Shown piece after piece: positions 21,476 to 32,386 of a stretch of 64,000 bases of DNA. Under the pieces are notes generated by a model. It did no database searches. It was not told the origin of the DNA and worked only from the letters and a program-made list of their open reading frames with translations. The translations under genes and the position numbers were made by a program. The number at the start of each line of letters is the position of its first letter. Position 1 is the stretch's first letter. Source of the stretch: Diplosphaera chodatii (taxonomy: Eukaryota > Chlorophyta > Trebouxiophyceae > Prasiolales > Stichococcaceae); contig JAALGY010000022.1 of NCBI GenBank assembly GCA_032358165.1, positions 1 to 64,000 of the forward strand, read 5' to 3'.

Positions 21476-23093
21476 GTCGTGAGGGCTTTACTCCTGCCGC
21501 GCGCCTGCGCCGACGCCTTTCCTGCTGTGCCACGCTGCCGTCTTACATGTGATTTCGACAAGTGAGGCGAAGCACGAGGCAGAGCGAGGCTGCTGTATGT
21601 CGTTTGCCGCCTGATAGGTGACTGCCACACAACTGTTGGTAATCTTCTTGGACCTTATCACGCTGCCACTTTACCCAGCACCTAATGAGTGATGCAGGCT
21701 TGTAAGGAGCTATGAGTGCTTAACAGGTCAAGGTAAGAGTTTATGCATGCCAGCTTCGCTTGGAAGGTCGGAACAGAGGCTGGAAGCCGTTCTCGCTGAC
21801 CTGGCGGAATTGACGGCGGAGACCTCGATGCCCGATGCCGTTCAGTCGGACGCCTTGATGTCTGCCTTTCGCACCCGATAGGCAGGTTAGATGTGCACAT
21901 ATGCCTTCATGCATATGTGTGGTAAGTCTTGTTCGCAGGCAGCAAGTGTTCGCCACAGGGCCCCAAACAGCTCCATGAGTAGTTACATCTTCCCGTACCA
22001 TCAAGCAAACACCTCTGAAGCGCACCAGCCCTCTTACGTGCTCCTTTGCTGCGGAAAAACACATCGTATGCCCACTGATCAATGGTACTGACTGGCAATA
22101 TTTGCAGCACGCAGTTAAAGTCTAGCTGCACCGTGTAAGTCATCACAGGCAACCTGCTGAAGCCATGCATGTTTGCCTTGCTCCAGTATGCGCCGGCATG
22201 CAGCGCCGTGTGCCCACCTAACCATCAACAACGAAAGTGATAGTGGGGGTGTCGAGACGTGGCACCACGACACAAGCGTGTAACAGGACATGAATGGCAA
22301 TTCAAGGGTGGCAATGTTGGGACCAGTGTGGAACACCTGCCTGCATGCGCCAATGATGCGGCTGGCATGTGATACTGGAGAACACGTTGAGCAAACTCTC
22401 TCTTGCAGATATACGGTATGATTGAGGTAAGCATGTGGTCCTCGAAAGGCCCTCAGTTCCGCATGAAGACATGTGCAGATAATGTGGCGGCGCAGGCTCT
22501 AATGCACAAGCGTAGGGGCGTCTGCTACGTGACGACCTGCATCTTGCTGACACTACACTATGCTGCACGGCAACGCAAAGCACGCGGTGATGCTGGCCCA
22601 GAAGCAGGATCAATAGCTACATTGTCGTCGGTCAAGCTGGTCGATCATACCTGTTGCCGCAGCACCTCTGCACGCGCCGCCCATGAAAGAGGACACGCGA
22701 TCGAAACCTGCACCACATCCACAGCCTCCAGGGGCTATCGTGCTCGCGACCAGTTGCAAACACAACATTTCGAAATGCAAAGTGCAAAACTGGCATCAAG
22801 TTCAAGTGTTCAGCCGAAGCGCTCATGCATCTGCAGGGATGTGGAGGGAAGCTGAGCATGAGGAGGATGTCGTAGCTCATCAACTTGCATTTGCATTTCC
22901 TGCTACCGCGCGCCCTGACAGATTTCGCATAACTTGCAAGCCAAGGTCGTCCTTTCGACAGTGAAACGGTTCCTTCTTTGAGGCGTATGCTCAAGCAGAA
23001 TCGTGCGATCCACTTCAGCTGACAGCGATTCGTCTTCATCAAACAGCAAGCAAGATTCTCCATGCGGACAGTCTTGCGTTGCTGATCTGTGCA
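21476..23093. other. Long divergent intergenic region with exon-like fragments
   Basis: This 1.6 kb region lies between the divergent ARID-Tudor and SEC12-like genes. Beyond promoters it contains a 44-codon plus-strand ORF (21747-21881) and an 18-nt segment at 22409-22426 flanked by near-perfect splice sites. A minus-strand open frame at 21907-22170 matches nothing I know. No complete gene could be built. Confidence 0.3.
21747..21881 (+). CDS. Small unassigned ORF (44 residues)
   Basis: ATG at 21747 opens a frame that reads like real protein: MPASLGRSEQRLEAVLADLA, then Glu/Asp/Ala-rich helix-forming residues, ending AFRTR and TAG. Codon usage is GC-rich at third positions, like the neighbouring exons. 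It may be a micro-protein or the first exon of a spliced gene whose other exons I cannot place. No family is recognised. Confidence 0.25.
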   Translation: MPASLGRSEQRLEAVLADLAELTAETSMPDAVQSDALMSAFRTR

Positions 23094-25177
23094 ATGGGCA
23101 AGCAGGCCAAGCAGTCCCGAAAGTACGGTGCGCCGCTGTATGCGGTCGCATGGCCGCAGGGCGACTTGGTGTTCTTCGCTGGCGGCGGTGGCAAGAAGAG
23201 CAGCGGCATCAAGAATAGGTTCTAATGCCTTCGTGTTCTCGTTTGACGCAGTGACCGTAACATGTTGTACATTGCTGGGCTGCTGTTGCATCGCTGGGCG
23301 CATGCTTGCAATTCCTCTGGGTTGCAGGGTGGTGGCGGCGCGTGCTCGGGGCGAGTCGCTGTCAGATGAGGTGGCAGCCCTTCAGCTGGAGGACTGTCCC
23401 ATCCGCATGGCGGCGCACCCATCTGGCCAAGCGCTGGTGCTCGCACTTGGCAGCGGAGGCCTTGCACGTGTGAACGTTGCTCGCGGCGATGGCGACGCAG
23501 CCACATCGCTCTCGCTAGCTACAGGTGTTGTGTACCGTGGAAATCATCAGCCAGCGCCAAGGATTGCTCGCTGCATTACTGCTGCTATCTCCTGGCAGTC
23601 AAGTGCATGCCACGTAGGGCCTTCCCCAGTGCAGGTGAGGAGGCAGATGTGCTGGGGCAGCAGCCAGTGGCCAAGTGCCTGGCCTTCAGCAGCGACGGGC
23701 GGCTGCTGGCGCTGGGCGGTGAGGACGGCAGCCTCACAGTGTTGGATTGGCCCACGCTGCGCACCCGCGCCTCCCTCACGTGAGCGTAGCACAAGCAATG
23801 GGCGCCTCGGCAGGACGCCTTGATGTCACTTGCCTGAGCAGCCCCAGCTGCTTGCATGGGCGACAGAGACGGCATCTTGACCGCCTTGGAATTGCATCAT
23901 GCCACATCGAGGAGGAACACAAGCCTCGCATGCTGTAGGGGTGCAAAGGGGCTGCCCGACGGCCTGCGGGACGTGGACTTCAGCGGCGGGCACCAGCAGC
24001 GCGTGGTGGCGGCCACCTGCGAGGACGGCTCCTGTAGCCTATGGGATTGGGAGCGTGGTCTGCAACTCCTCGAGCTGGCGCTGCCCGAGGGTGGGCACTG
24101 ACATGGCAGTCCTACAGCGCATGGTCAATGCTGCCATCAAGGGTCACATGTCCGTATGGTGCATGACGAGGATGATGTGGGTCCCAGGGATGTCGCGGGG
24201 GTCGTTCAACCGGGCACGTTGGGCGCGTGATGGCAGCCTGGGCCTGTACACTGCCGTCAACGCCGCAGGCATCGGCTACATCCTGCACTGGGAGCAGGTG
24301 CTACTGGCCACGATCTTCAGTGCACTGCCTGTGCTTGTGCACCGGGTCAGACATGGTCATCAGCCCAGGCTTGGAGGCTGCACGGCCAGGTGCACTCAGG
24401 ATTATGCTGAGGATGACATGGGCACCTTGCCGCTGCTGAGCATGCACGTCCATATGTATCTGGCTGCCTTTGCACTTATGAGGGTTCTAGGTTCAGGAAG
24501 ACCTGACCCTGAACACTCCATGTCATCTCATACAGAACCAGGAGGGGGATGTGGTGCTGAAGCGCAAGGTCAAGGCAGTACCGTCTGCCATCACCGCCTT
24601 TGACATCGGGCCCACTGGCCGCATACTGGCGCTTGGCACCTCAGAAGGTTCACCACTGTGCAGCTTCACCTTACATGCATGCGCTGCACTGTTTCCATCA
24701 TCGGTTGCACTTTCACCCAGACTTGGCGTGACACCAGTGCGTCATGCCCTGCAAGCCCCTGCAAGGTTTTTATGAGGCAAGGCAGCCTTTGTCCGTTGCA
24801 TTTCACCTCAAACGGTCCCTGTGCAAATTGCAGGTGAAGTGCACGCCTGGTCAACTGAGACGCTGTCACGGCGGCGGCGCGAGCGCCAGGCGCACATGGT
24901 TTTCGCAACCGCAGTGGCGGTCCCGCCAGAGGACTCGGCGCTGGCGTCAGTGTCTGCGGACGCCAGCGCCTGCGTGCTGACGGTTCAGCAGCGGCGCCGG
25001 CGCTCGGGCGGAGGCTGGCTGGTCCCACTGCTGGTACTGCTGCTGGCGGCGATCGTGTACTATGTCATGCACGTGCGCGGGATGGATCTGCGGTGGCAGA
25101 GCGTGCGGCGGCTGCTGCAGGAGCTCCGGGATCCGTACAGTCCGACAGTGACTGAGGCGGCTGGGACTGGTGCTTGA
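23094..25177 (+). CDS. SEC12-like WD40 guanine-nucleotide exchange factor, ER membrane
   Basis: Seven exons join in phase to 394 residues: 23094-23218, 23328-23524, 23635-23779, 23939-24090, 24188-24297, 24536-24647 and 24834-25177. The N-terminus carries GAPLYAVAWP and the loop FFAGGGGKKSSGIKNRVV, the glycine-rich K-loop that defines SEC12-type exchange factors for the SAR1 GTPase. WD40 blades follow (KCLAFSSDGRLLALGGEDGS, DVDFSGGHQQRVVAATCEDG, AFDIGPTGRILALGTSEGEV). Near the C-terminus a single hydrophobic helix, GGWLVPLLVLLLAAIVYYVM, anchors the protein with a short lumenal tail. Known SEC12 proteins start COPII coat assembly at ER exit sites. The plant relative PHF1 has the same architecture but serves phosphate-transporter export; intact K-loop residues favour SEC12. 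Confidence 0.88.
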
Positions 25178-25612
25178 TTCTGGTGGCGATGCAAACCCGC
25201 AGCTGGGCATTGCCGGCCCAGAGGCACGTGCAGCGGTCAAGGGTTCAGCTTTAGGTGGAATTGGTTGTGCGAAGTTCGATAAATACGTGTTCATGGATCA
25301 CATACCTTTAGAACGGAAGATCGTCCCTTCAGCCTCACCGACCACCCCCACCACTTTCAAGGCAAACACCCGTACAACTTTCCTTGGACTGTCCGGGCTG
25401 CATGTCAGGTCAGGTCGGCCAACAACCAGCTGTTGCAGTGCTACACCCACAAGCCTTCCCGCAAAACATTTTCAGGCCTGTGATGTGATCATATCCACGT
25501 TTACTGTGTTGCTACCGCAACCAGCGACTGCTTTATATTTCGGTTTCAAACTGCACTGCTTCGTTGTACAGTGCATGCAATGAGGAGGCATTGACAGAAT
25601 GGCAACGCTGAG
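25178..25612. other. Intergenic stretch between two plus-strand genes
   Basis: This holds the 3' untranslated region of the SEC12-like gene and the promoter of the helicase gene. No other feature is seen. Confidence 0.4.
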
Positions 25613-28600
25613 ATGCGCTTCACAGTCCTTTGGACCAAACAGGTCCGTCCTGGATGGTTGGGACCCCTGTAAGGCTGTCAAGATGGTGCAACATTCGCCA
25701 AGTTGATGAAGGATGCTGCTCTGCAGGTCCGCAAGAAAGTCAAGACCTATCATGATGGCTTTGTGACAGTCAGCGGCAGCCGCCACGCAAAGCTGCTGGA
25801 TGCCGACGGTGTGCAGGTCCTATGCTCCACGACCTTGCCACGATCACAGCAGCTGGCGCCAGATGTGGATGGTGATCCAAAAAGCTGCCAAATGGTTGTG
25901 CCGCGGCTCGCCGCACATCTAACAACTCTCGAATGCTTGGCCTGCATGTGCAAGCAATGCGATCCTACGTACGATACGCACACATGCCTTGATTCCCAAG
26001 TGCAGGCATCGATTGCTTCGAGGGGTTTCTGGTGAATTGCCTGGAAGCCTGCTGTCAGCACGAGACTCAGGATGTCGATGGCAGCCAGGCTGACAGCGGC
26101 GCCGCACGCTTGTGCCAGCCAGCGGCCTGTGAAGACGAAGGGTGTCGTGTGGCACAACCGCAACGAGGTGGCCTTCAAGTCATGCAGGCAGCAGCACGCT
26201 CCATTCGGGTCCCGCAGCTGAAGCGCAAACACGACGCCGGCTTCAGTGCTCCGCGGCCAATCACAGTGCCGGAGCCGGCAGAGCATGCAGACTTGGTGCC
26301 GCGTCGTGCAGCTCCGTGCATGCAGCAGCCAAAGCGTCTGCAACAGTGTGTGCAGCAACCTGCTTCTCTGCTGCAGCAGCCGCAGCATCAGCAAGTGCAG
26401 CAACACAGTGGAAGTCAGGTGACAGAGGCAGCCAAGCGCCAGCGTCGCCGCTCAGGTGTGTGCTGAGCCTATCAACCAGCTGATACATGCATGCATATAC
26501 AACTGTGGGCAGGCACTAGGCACTTCGGTGCTGCTCATCATCGTCAGCTGTATCCCTGTGCTGTGTTGTGCAGATGACGACATCCTGCAGGCCTTTGGGC
26601 TCGCCCCTGCATGTGCGCAGCAGGTCAGCAGCAGGCAGCAGGCAGCGCCCGCTGCGGCAGCAGTGCATGCAATGCCGGCGGGGACGTGCAGTGTTGGCAA
26701 GCCACCTGCTGCAGCAGCGCCGCTCAGACAGGCAGCTCCAGGCAGTGGCTCCCCACAGAATGAGGCCGCTGCACCGCCGGCGCAGAAGCAGAGCTTGTGG
26801 CGGCCTGCGTTGGCTACCATGCGCCCTCACAGCCTCAGCTCAGTCGACTGGTCCGACGAGGAGGAACCGGCTGTCCAGGGAGCAGGAGTACCAGCAGCAC
26901 CTGCCGAAGGGCAGGCAACCAAACTGCTGCTGCCACAGGCGCTGCCACCTAGCCCTGCGCTGACAGACACAACCAATGAGCATGCAGAGGCCAGGCCGCC
27001 ACAGCAGCTGCAACTGCCGCCGCCTGGGCGCAAGGCTGCACCCGCTGCACGGCCACAGCAGGGCCCCGCCTTTGCAGCGCCCCGCATGCAGGCGCCAAGG
27101 CCTGCAGCCCACCCTGGGGCAGGCGTCACAGCAGGCTGTGCAGCGGCTGGTACCTCCGGTGTACCGAGCAGTGCAGCAGCCTGCAGACCGCTCAGGCCCG
27201 TGGTGGCTCCGCCTGTCAGCCAGGCTGGCTCCGTGGTGTTCTCCAGTCCAGGGCAGGAGCGGCGGCGGGGTGTGATGGTACCAGACAGCTTCCAGTCACT
27301 GCAGCAGTACAAGCACACCTGGACAGCTGCCCTGATGGAGGAAGCAAGCCTGCGGTACATCAAAGCACTGGGCACCTGCGTAACTGCTTGCATGCACGCT
27401 GACAGTATCATATTGAGGCTGAGGACCTCCCAAAACTGCCAATGACCATTGTTTGCAGGTTTGCAGAAACAGCAGGCCGCTTCCACCAGGCACTGCAACG
27501 AGTATCACCTTCCGCACAGGTGCAGTGCGCATCGGCAATTTCATTATATCATTGCTGGCAGCCAGCTCCAATCTGCTGTGGTCCCCCATGCATGAGCATG
27601 GAGTGAAGTGATGGCTGCTGCAGGTTGGGCACCCGCCTCGCTCGCCTCAGGAATTACAGAGCTCCCTGCGGCGTTCTGGCCTGCAGTACTACGCTGATGC
27701 ACGCCTGGTGACTGGAGTTTCGCCATGCCTGCCATTGGCACTCCAGCATGCCGGGCCACCATGCAGCAGCGCTGCTAGCGAGGAGATGGCTGCAACTATG
27801 TGAACTGCTTCCCAAACACAGGTTATGTACAAAGAGAGCAGCGGCAGCAAGTTTGGCAGCAACAAGAGTCGTGGCCAGGAGGTGAGCAGCAGCAGCGGCA
27901 AGAAGCACACCTACTACCTGGAGCTGCTATCTGGCAGGGAGCGGTCGACAGCATACAGGTACACATGCTCGACATGAAAGGGCTACATGTTGAGGCTGAC
28001 AAGGCCACAGATGTTGACCAGCTCCGGAGGCAGCATGCCACTGCATCTCATGTTGGCCGCAGGAAGGGCGACTTGTGGGTCATCAGCAACAATGCCCAGC
28101 TTGCGGGTGCTGCGGGCCCCGGGTCGACCAACTACACGGTCGTTGTGCAGAGCAGCTGGCATGGGCCGAATGCGGACGGCAGGCAAGCAAGCATCTTCAT
28201 CTGGGAGCAAGCATGCGCTGCTGCATCCTGCACAACAGTTACTGCCATGTGCTCGTGCAAGCTGGCTCACAAACGTGCACACTGCCAGCTGCCATTTCAT
28301 GCATCGTTGCAGACCACAGATGGGTTGTGTGGTGCAACAGGATGGAGGTGATACTGCTGGGGCCTCGACCGCCAGGCCTCACACGCAGCCAGCCAGTCTT
28401 TTCGCTGCACGGCCCCAATGCTGCCACAGAGCTAGGCGCCGCTGCATTGCTGCAGGTATGTCCTGGCCCTGAGCTCCTCTGCATATGTTCCCTCGGACCC
28501 CTGCTACATGAACGGCATGCTGAACAGGTATGGCCTGTGTTTGCAGGCTGCGCAGGGTGGAGATGCACCGGTGCTGACATCGCTGCTCGCGGCCAAAGCT

Positions 28601-31600
28601 CGCAGCGCACTGCAGCCGGCATCCACCACTGCAGGCTCCGCAGGCAGCTGTCTTGGCGAGGCTGCGCTGTCCACTGCAGTGCGTGCAGCAGCTCAGCGGC
28701 ACCAGCTGAACCCAGAACAGGCAGCAGTCCTGGCGCAGGTGGAGGCCTGGTCGGGCTCTGCCGCCTCGCAGGTGCGGCATGCAGGCACAGGCAGCGCACT
28801 TGCGCTGCTTGGCGAGCCTTCTCCATGCACAGGCCGAGCGTGCTTGCTTGCCGTCTGGATGTCATGGGACATCGGTACTTATATCTGCAGGACACAAGCG
28901 GCATCGTCCTGGTGCACGGCCCATTCGGCTCAGGTGCACCCAGGGCCTGCTACTTGCTGAGTGACGCAACATGTGTGCTCAGTACCAACGCTCTTGCTCC
29001 TCGCACCAGAGCCTGGCGTTGCATACCTGATCACGATGCGACGTAGATGGGGTCATGCGTCACAGGCAAGACGATGCTGCTCGTGGCGCTGATCCTGTTC
29101 CTGCGGTCCCTGATGCCGGGCACACCCGCCTGCTGCCGCATCTTGGTTGCTGCCCATACAAACTCTGCCGTGGACCGCATCCTGCTGGGCCTTGCCGCGC
29201 ACGGCTTCACAGGCAAGACGTCACTGCCCGCCCGTGATGAAAAGCTGCAGGTGCATACTGTGAACGAATGGTGCATCGCGAGCTGAGAGCTGATCAAGTG
29301 CCGGAAATGCATGCACCGCCGTTCTGTACAGACTTCCTGCGGGTGGGCAGCCTGCCACGCATCAACAAGGAGGTGCTGCCGTACTCGCTGCACGCTGACG
29401 CACGAGCCAGAAAAGGCGGTGCGGCTGCCGAGCTCAAGGACATGCTTGTGCATGCAGCCTCTCCATACGAGGCCTCCATCATCAGGTAACGTATTCCGGT
29501 GTCTGGAAGGCGAACCCCTCAAAGCCATCAACATATCATAGCACACTACCATGTTGGTCTCTCTCACATGAAGGGTGGACCGAAGTTGCCAGCTGAGCTC
29601 CGCAAGAAGCAGGGTGCCATCAGCTAGGTGTGATGGTGTGTCATTGTTTGCAGGACGGAATTGTCAGCAGTCGAGGCAGGAGCGGAGGCAAAGCGGAAGC
29701 GCAGGCTCAAGACCGTCGGCGTGGTGGGCAGCACCTGCTGCGCTGCGCTGGTGGCGGAGGCGCTGCAGGGCATCCGCTTCGATGTGGTGGTGCTGGACGA
29801 GGCGGCGCAGGTTGTGGAGCCACTGGCGCTGGCACCCATCCTGCGGTCCGGCTGCAGGTGCTTGGTTTGTGGCTTGCAACGCATGTGGGTAGTGGGAAGC
29901 ACGGTTTGCAGGGGAACAGAGGCTGCTCAGCCCTCACGCTCTGCCCATAACCCCGAAGACTGCAGACGCAAGCTGTTGACGACGTCGATGCAGGTTCCTC
30001 GTTGCAGCCGGGGACCCGTGTCAGCTGCCCCCGCTGGTGGCAGCACCGCAGGCTGTGTCTTGCAGCAGCACCGGCAGCGGCCACAGCAGCAGCAACACCG
30101 GCGGTCACAAGGGCTTTGGGCGGTCCCTCTTCAAGCGCCTGGTGGCTGCTGGGGTGCCAGCGCACCTGCTGCGGAGGCAGTACCGCTGCCACCCCGACAT
30201 CGCTGCCGTGCCCAACAGCTGCTTTTACGGTACGGCTATGCCCCGACGAGCTGCATGGACAGTGTAGCCTCATGGAATGCAAATCGCCAGGGTGCTGGCC
30301 ACTTGTTGTCCCAACGTTGTGCGCGTGGCGGTCTTCAGGTGGACGGCTGCTGGATGGCGTCTCAGCAGCTGACAGGCCGCCGCTGCTGCCGGGGTGCCCG
30401 CCCCTGGTGGTGCTGGACGTCAGGTTCGCAGGGGATGTTCTTTGCAGGCAGATGTCCAGTGTGTTTCACTTAATGCTGCAGAGTAGATCAGGCACTGCCT
30501 GAGGGACCAAGACTGGGTTGTTCACAGTTGGCGGGGGAACCTTGTGGCTTACTACTATCTACATGCAGTTTGCTGGGGTATGCACGAGTGCTGTCAGGGA
30601 CATACAATTCAAGAACGTGCCCTTGCATTTGACATTCTGCTCCTGCTGCAGAGGCAGCGAGGTGTACGATGCGTCACGTAGCGCATCCAACCCCGCCGAG
30701 GCGCAGGCTGTCAGGCGGCTTGTGAGGCAGCTGGCAGACCAAGGCGTGCCACGCTCCGAGATCGGCATCATCTCCTTCTTCCACGCCCAGGTCTGAGCTC
30801 ATGCACTACGGCATCTGACTAGACCATGACCATGACCATTGCCCTGTATATGGCAGTGCTGAGGAGCTGTGGTTGGTCACTCACTCCGAACCACAGCATT
30901 GATCAAAGATCAACCGCTTTTGACTCTGGAGTCACCTGTGTAACTCAGCACGTGTATGTGTCTATCGGTGCTACAGCCTCAGCCTGTTGGATGTGCCTCC
31001 TGGACAGCCATCTGACGAGTCTTGAGGATGCGACATGCTGGTGAAGTTAAGCTGCTTGTGCAGGTGCGATGCATACAGGCAACATTAGGTGATCTAATCA
31101 GCAGCGCCTGTGGTGATGGCGACCAAGAGCCGGCAGAACCAGAGGATGCAGTACACCAGGAGGTGCAGGTCGCCACAGTAGACAGCTTCCAGGTGAGCTT
31201 GCAACGATCAAGAGGATGTACACAGCAGTTCTTCACCTTATGTCCAATTTGGCTGCATGCTGTTGCAGCCTGACTTGCGCCTGGCGTGCGGATTGGTCGC
31301 AAGAGTCCCATGCCGCAGCTATGTGCTGCGCTGGACAGGGCATGGAGAAGGCAGTGATCATACTGTCTACGGCTGTGACACGGACGGGTGCCTTTGCATC
31401 GGATGCACGGCGCCTGAACGTGGCGCTCAGCCGCGCCAAGCAGCACCTGTTCATCGTTGGTAAGCAGCACCATCTGGAGTCGTAGTACTTGCACGATGCT
31501 CGGCACTGATGAATTGCGTATGTGGCACCCGGCGTGTAAGAGTTCACTTTGCACAATGCAGGTGCTGCGCCCACCCTGCAGCAGTCGGGGCCTGCTCTGC

Positions 31601-31998
31601 AGCGGGCGATCAGTGGCTGCCGCGCTACCGCCAACGCCTTCTGGCCTGACGGCCGGCTGCTGCTGCCGCCGCCTGCTGCCATGTCAGGGACGGCTGCAGT
31701 TGTTGCCCAGCCCACACCATTGGACGCCGCCACGGAGCAGCCGCCTGCTGCGGCAGCACTGACTGTGGGTCCCAGCGACAGCCGCGGCACCAGAGGCATG
31801 GCTCTGCAGATGCACTGTAATGGCACAGCTCGGTTCAGCCCTCCAGCGGCAGCAGCCGTGCACAGCCCTCAAGCTGTGCACACTGCGGAAGCGTGTGACG
31901 CAGAGGACGAGGGGCAGCTGAGTGCAGCAGCAACGCATGGTGGCATGGCAGTCGCTGATGATGACCCGGATGTGCCATGCTTTGATCTGGGCATCTGA
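25613..31998 (+). CDS. ZGRF1: ZGRF1/MTE1-type SF1 DNA helicase
   Basis: The first exon (25613-25642, MRFTVLWTKQ) splices in phase to VRKKVKTYHDGFVTVSG at 25728. Together they form the small DUF2439 domain shared by ZGRF1, yeast Mte1 and fission yeast Dbl2. A long disordered Pro/Gln/Ala-rich linker follows (26160-27380). The exon near 28060 reads KGDLWVISNNAQL, matching the pre-helicase part of ZGRF1. The SF1 helicase motifs are in order: Q motif LNPEQAAVLAQVEAW (~28705), Walker A HGPFGSGKT split by an intron (28915-29075), AAHTNSAVDRIL, Walker B VVVLDEAAQ (~29790), LVAAGDPCQLPPL (~30003), LLRRQYRCHPDIA (~30165), EVQVATVDSFQGMEKAVIIL and RRLNVALSRAKQHLFIVG (~31410). The family unwinds D-loops and promotes homologous recombination. 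The C-terminal tail is Ala-rich, ending DDDPDVPCFDLGI. A GRF zinc finger was not seen. Confidence 0.85.
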
Positions 31999-32386
31999 GC
32001 GGGCGTAGACCGCAAATTTCAATTTCAGCATCTGGAAGTGCATGCTGTACATACAGTACATGCTGGTCCTGACTTATGACACGTGACAGCCACGGCAGTC
32101 CCGTTTCCAGGTAGGGAGGGCCTCAGGGCCTGCGTCATCAACACTAGAGATGGCATGCAAGCAGCAGGCCTGACACCGCAGATCTATCTGGCATCTTGAG
32201 TTGTGGCAGATCGGCTTCGACATCGCTGCGGAAGATTTTATTGGCGGCATTCCCAAGGCACAGTCATGCTGTTGCATGTTATCAGCATGCTTCTCGTTCG
32301 ACCTTCGGAATATGCATGATTCTGTGTAAGTGCTGAGTCGCAAGAGGTACATCAGACACGATACATGCAATGCGTGAGCCGCTCTG
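31999..32386. other. Intergenic stretch
   Basis: About 390 bases lie between the helicase stop and the glycosyltransferase start, both on the plus strand. No feature is recognised. Confidence 0.4.

Noticed and set aside
28075..29046. 323-codon plus-strand open frame
   Set aside because: It crosses several introns of the ZGRF1-type helicase in the wrong frame; the helicase motifs lie in other frames.
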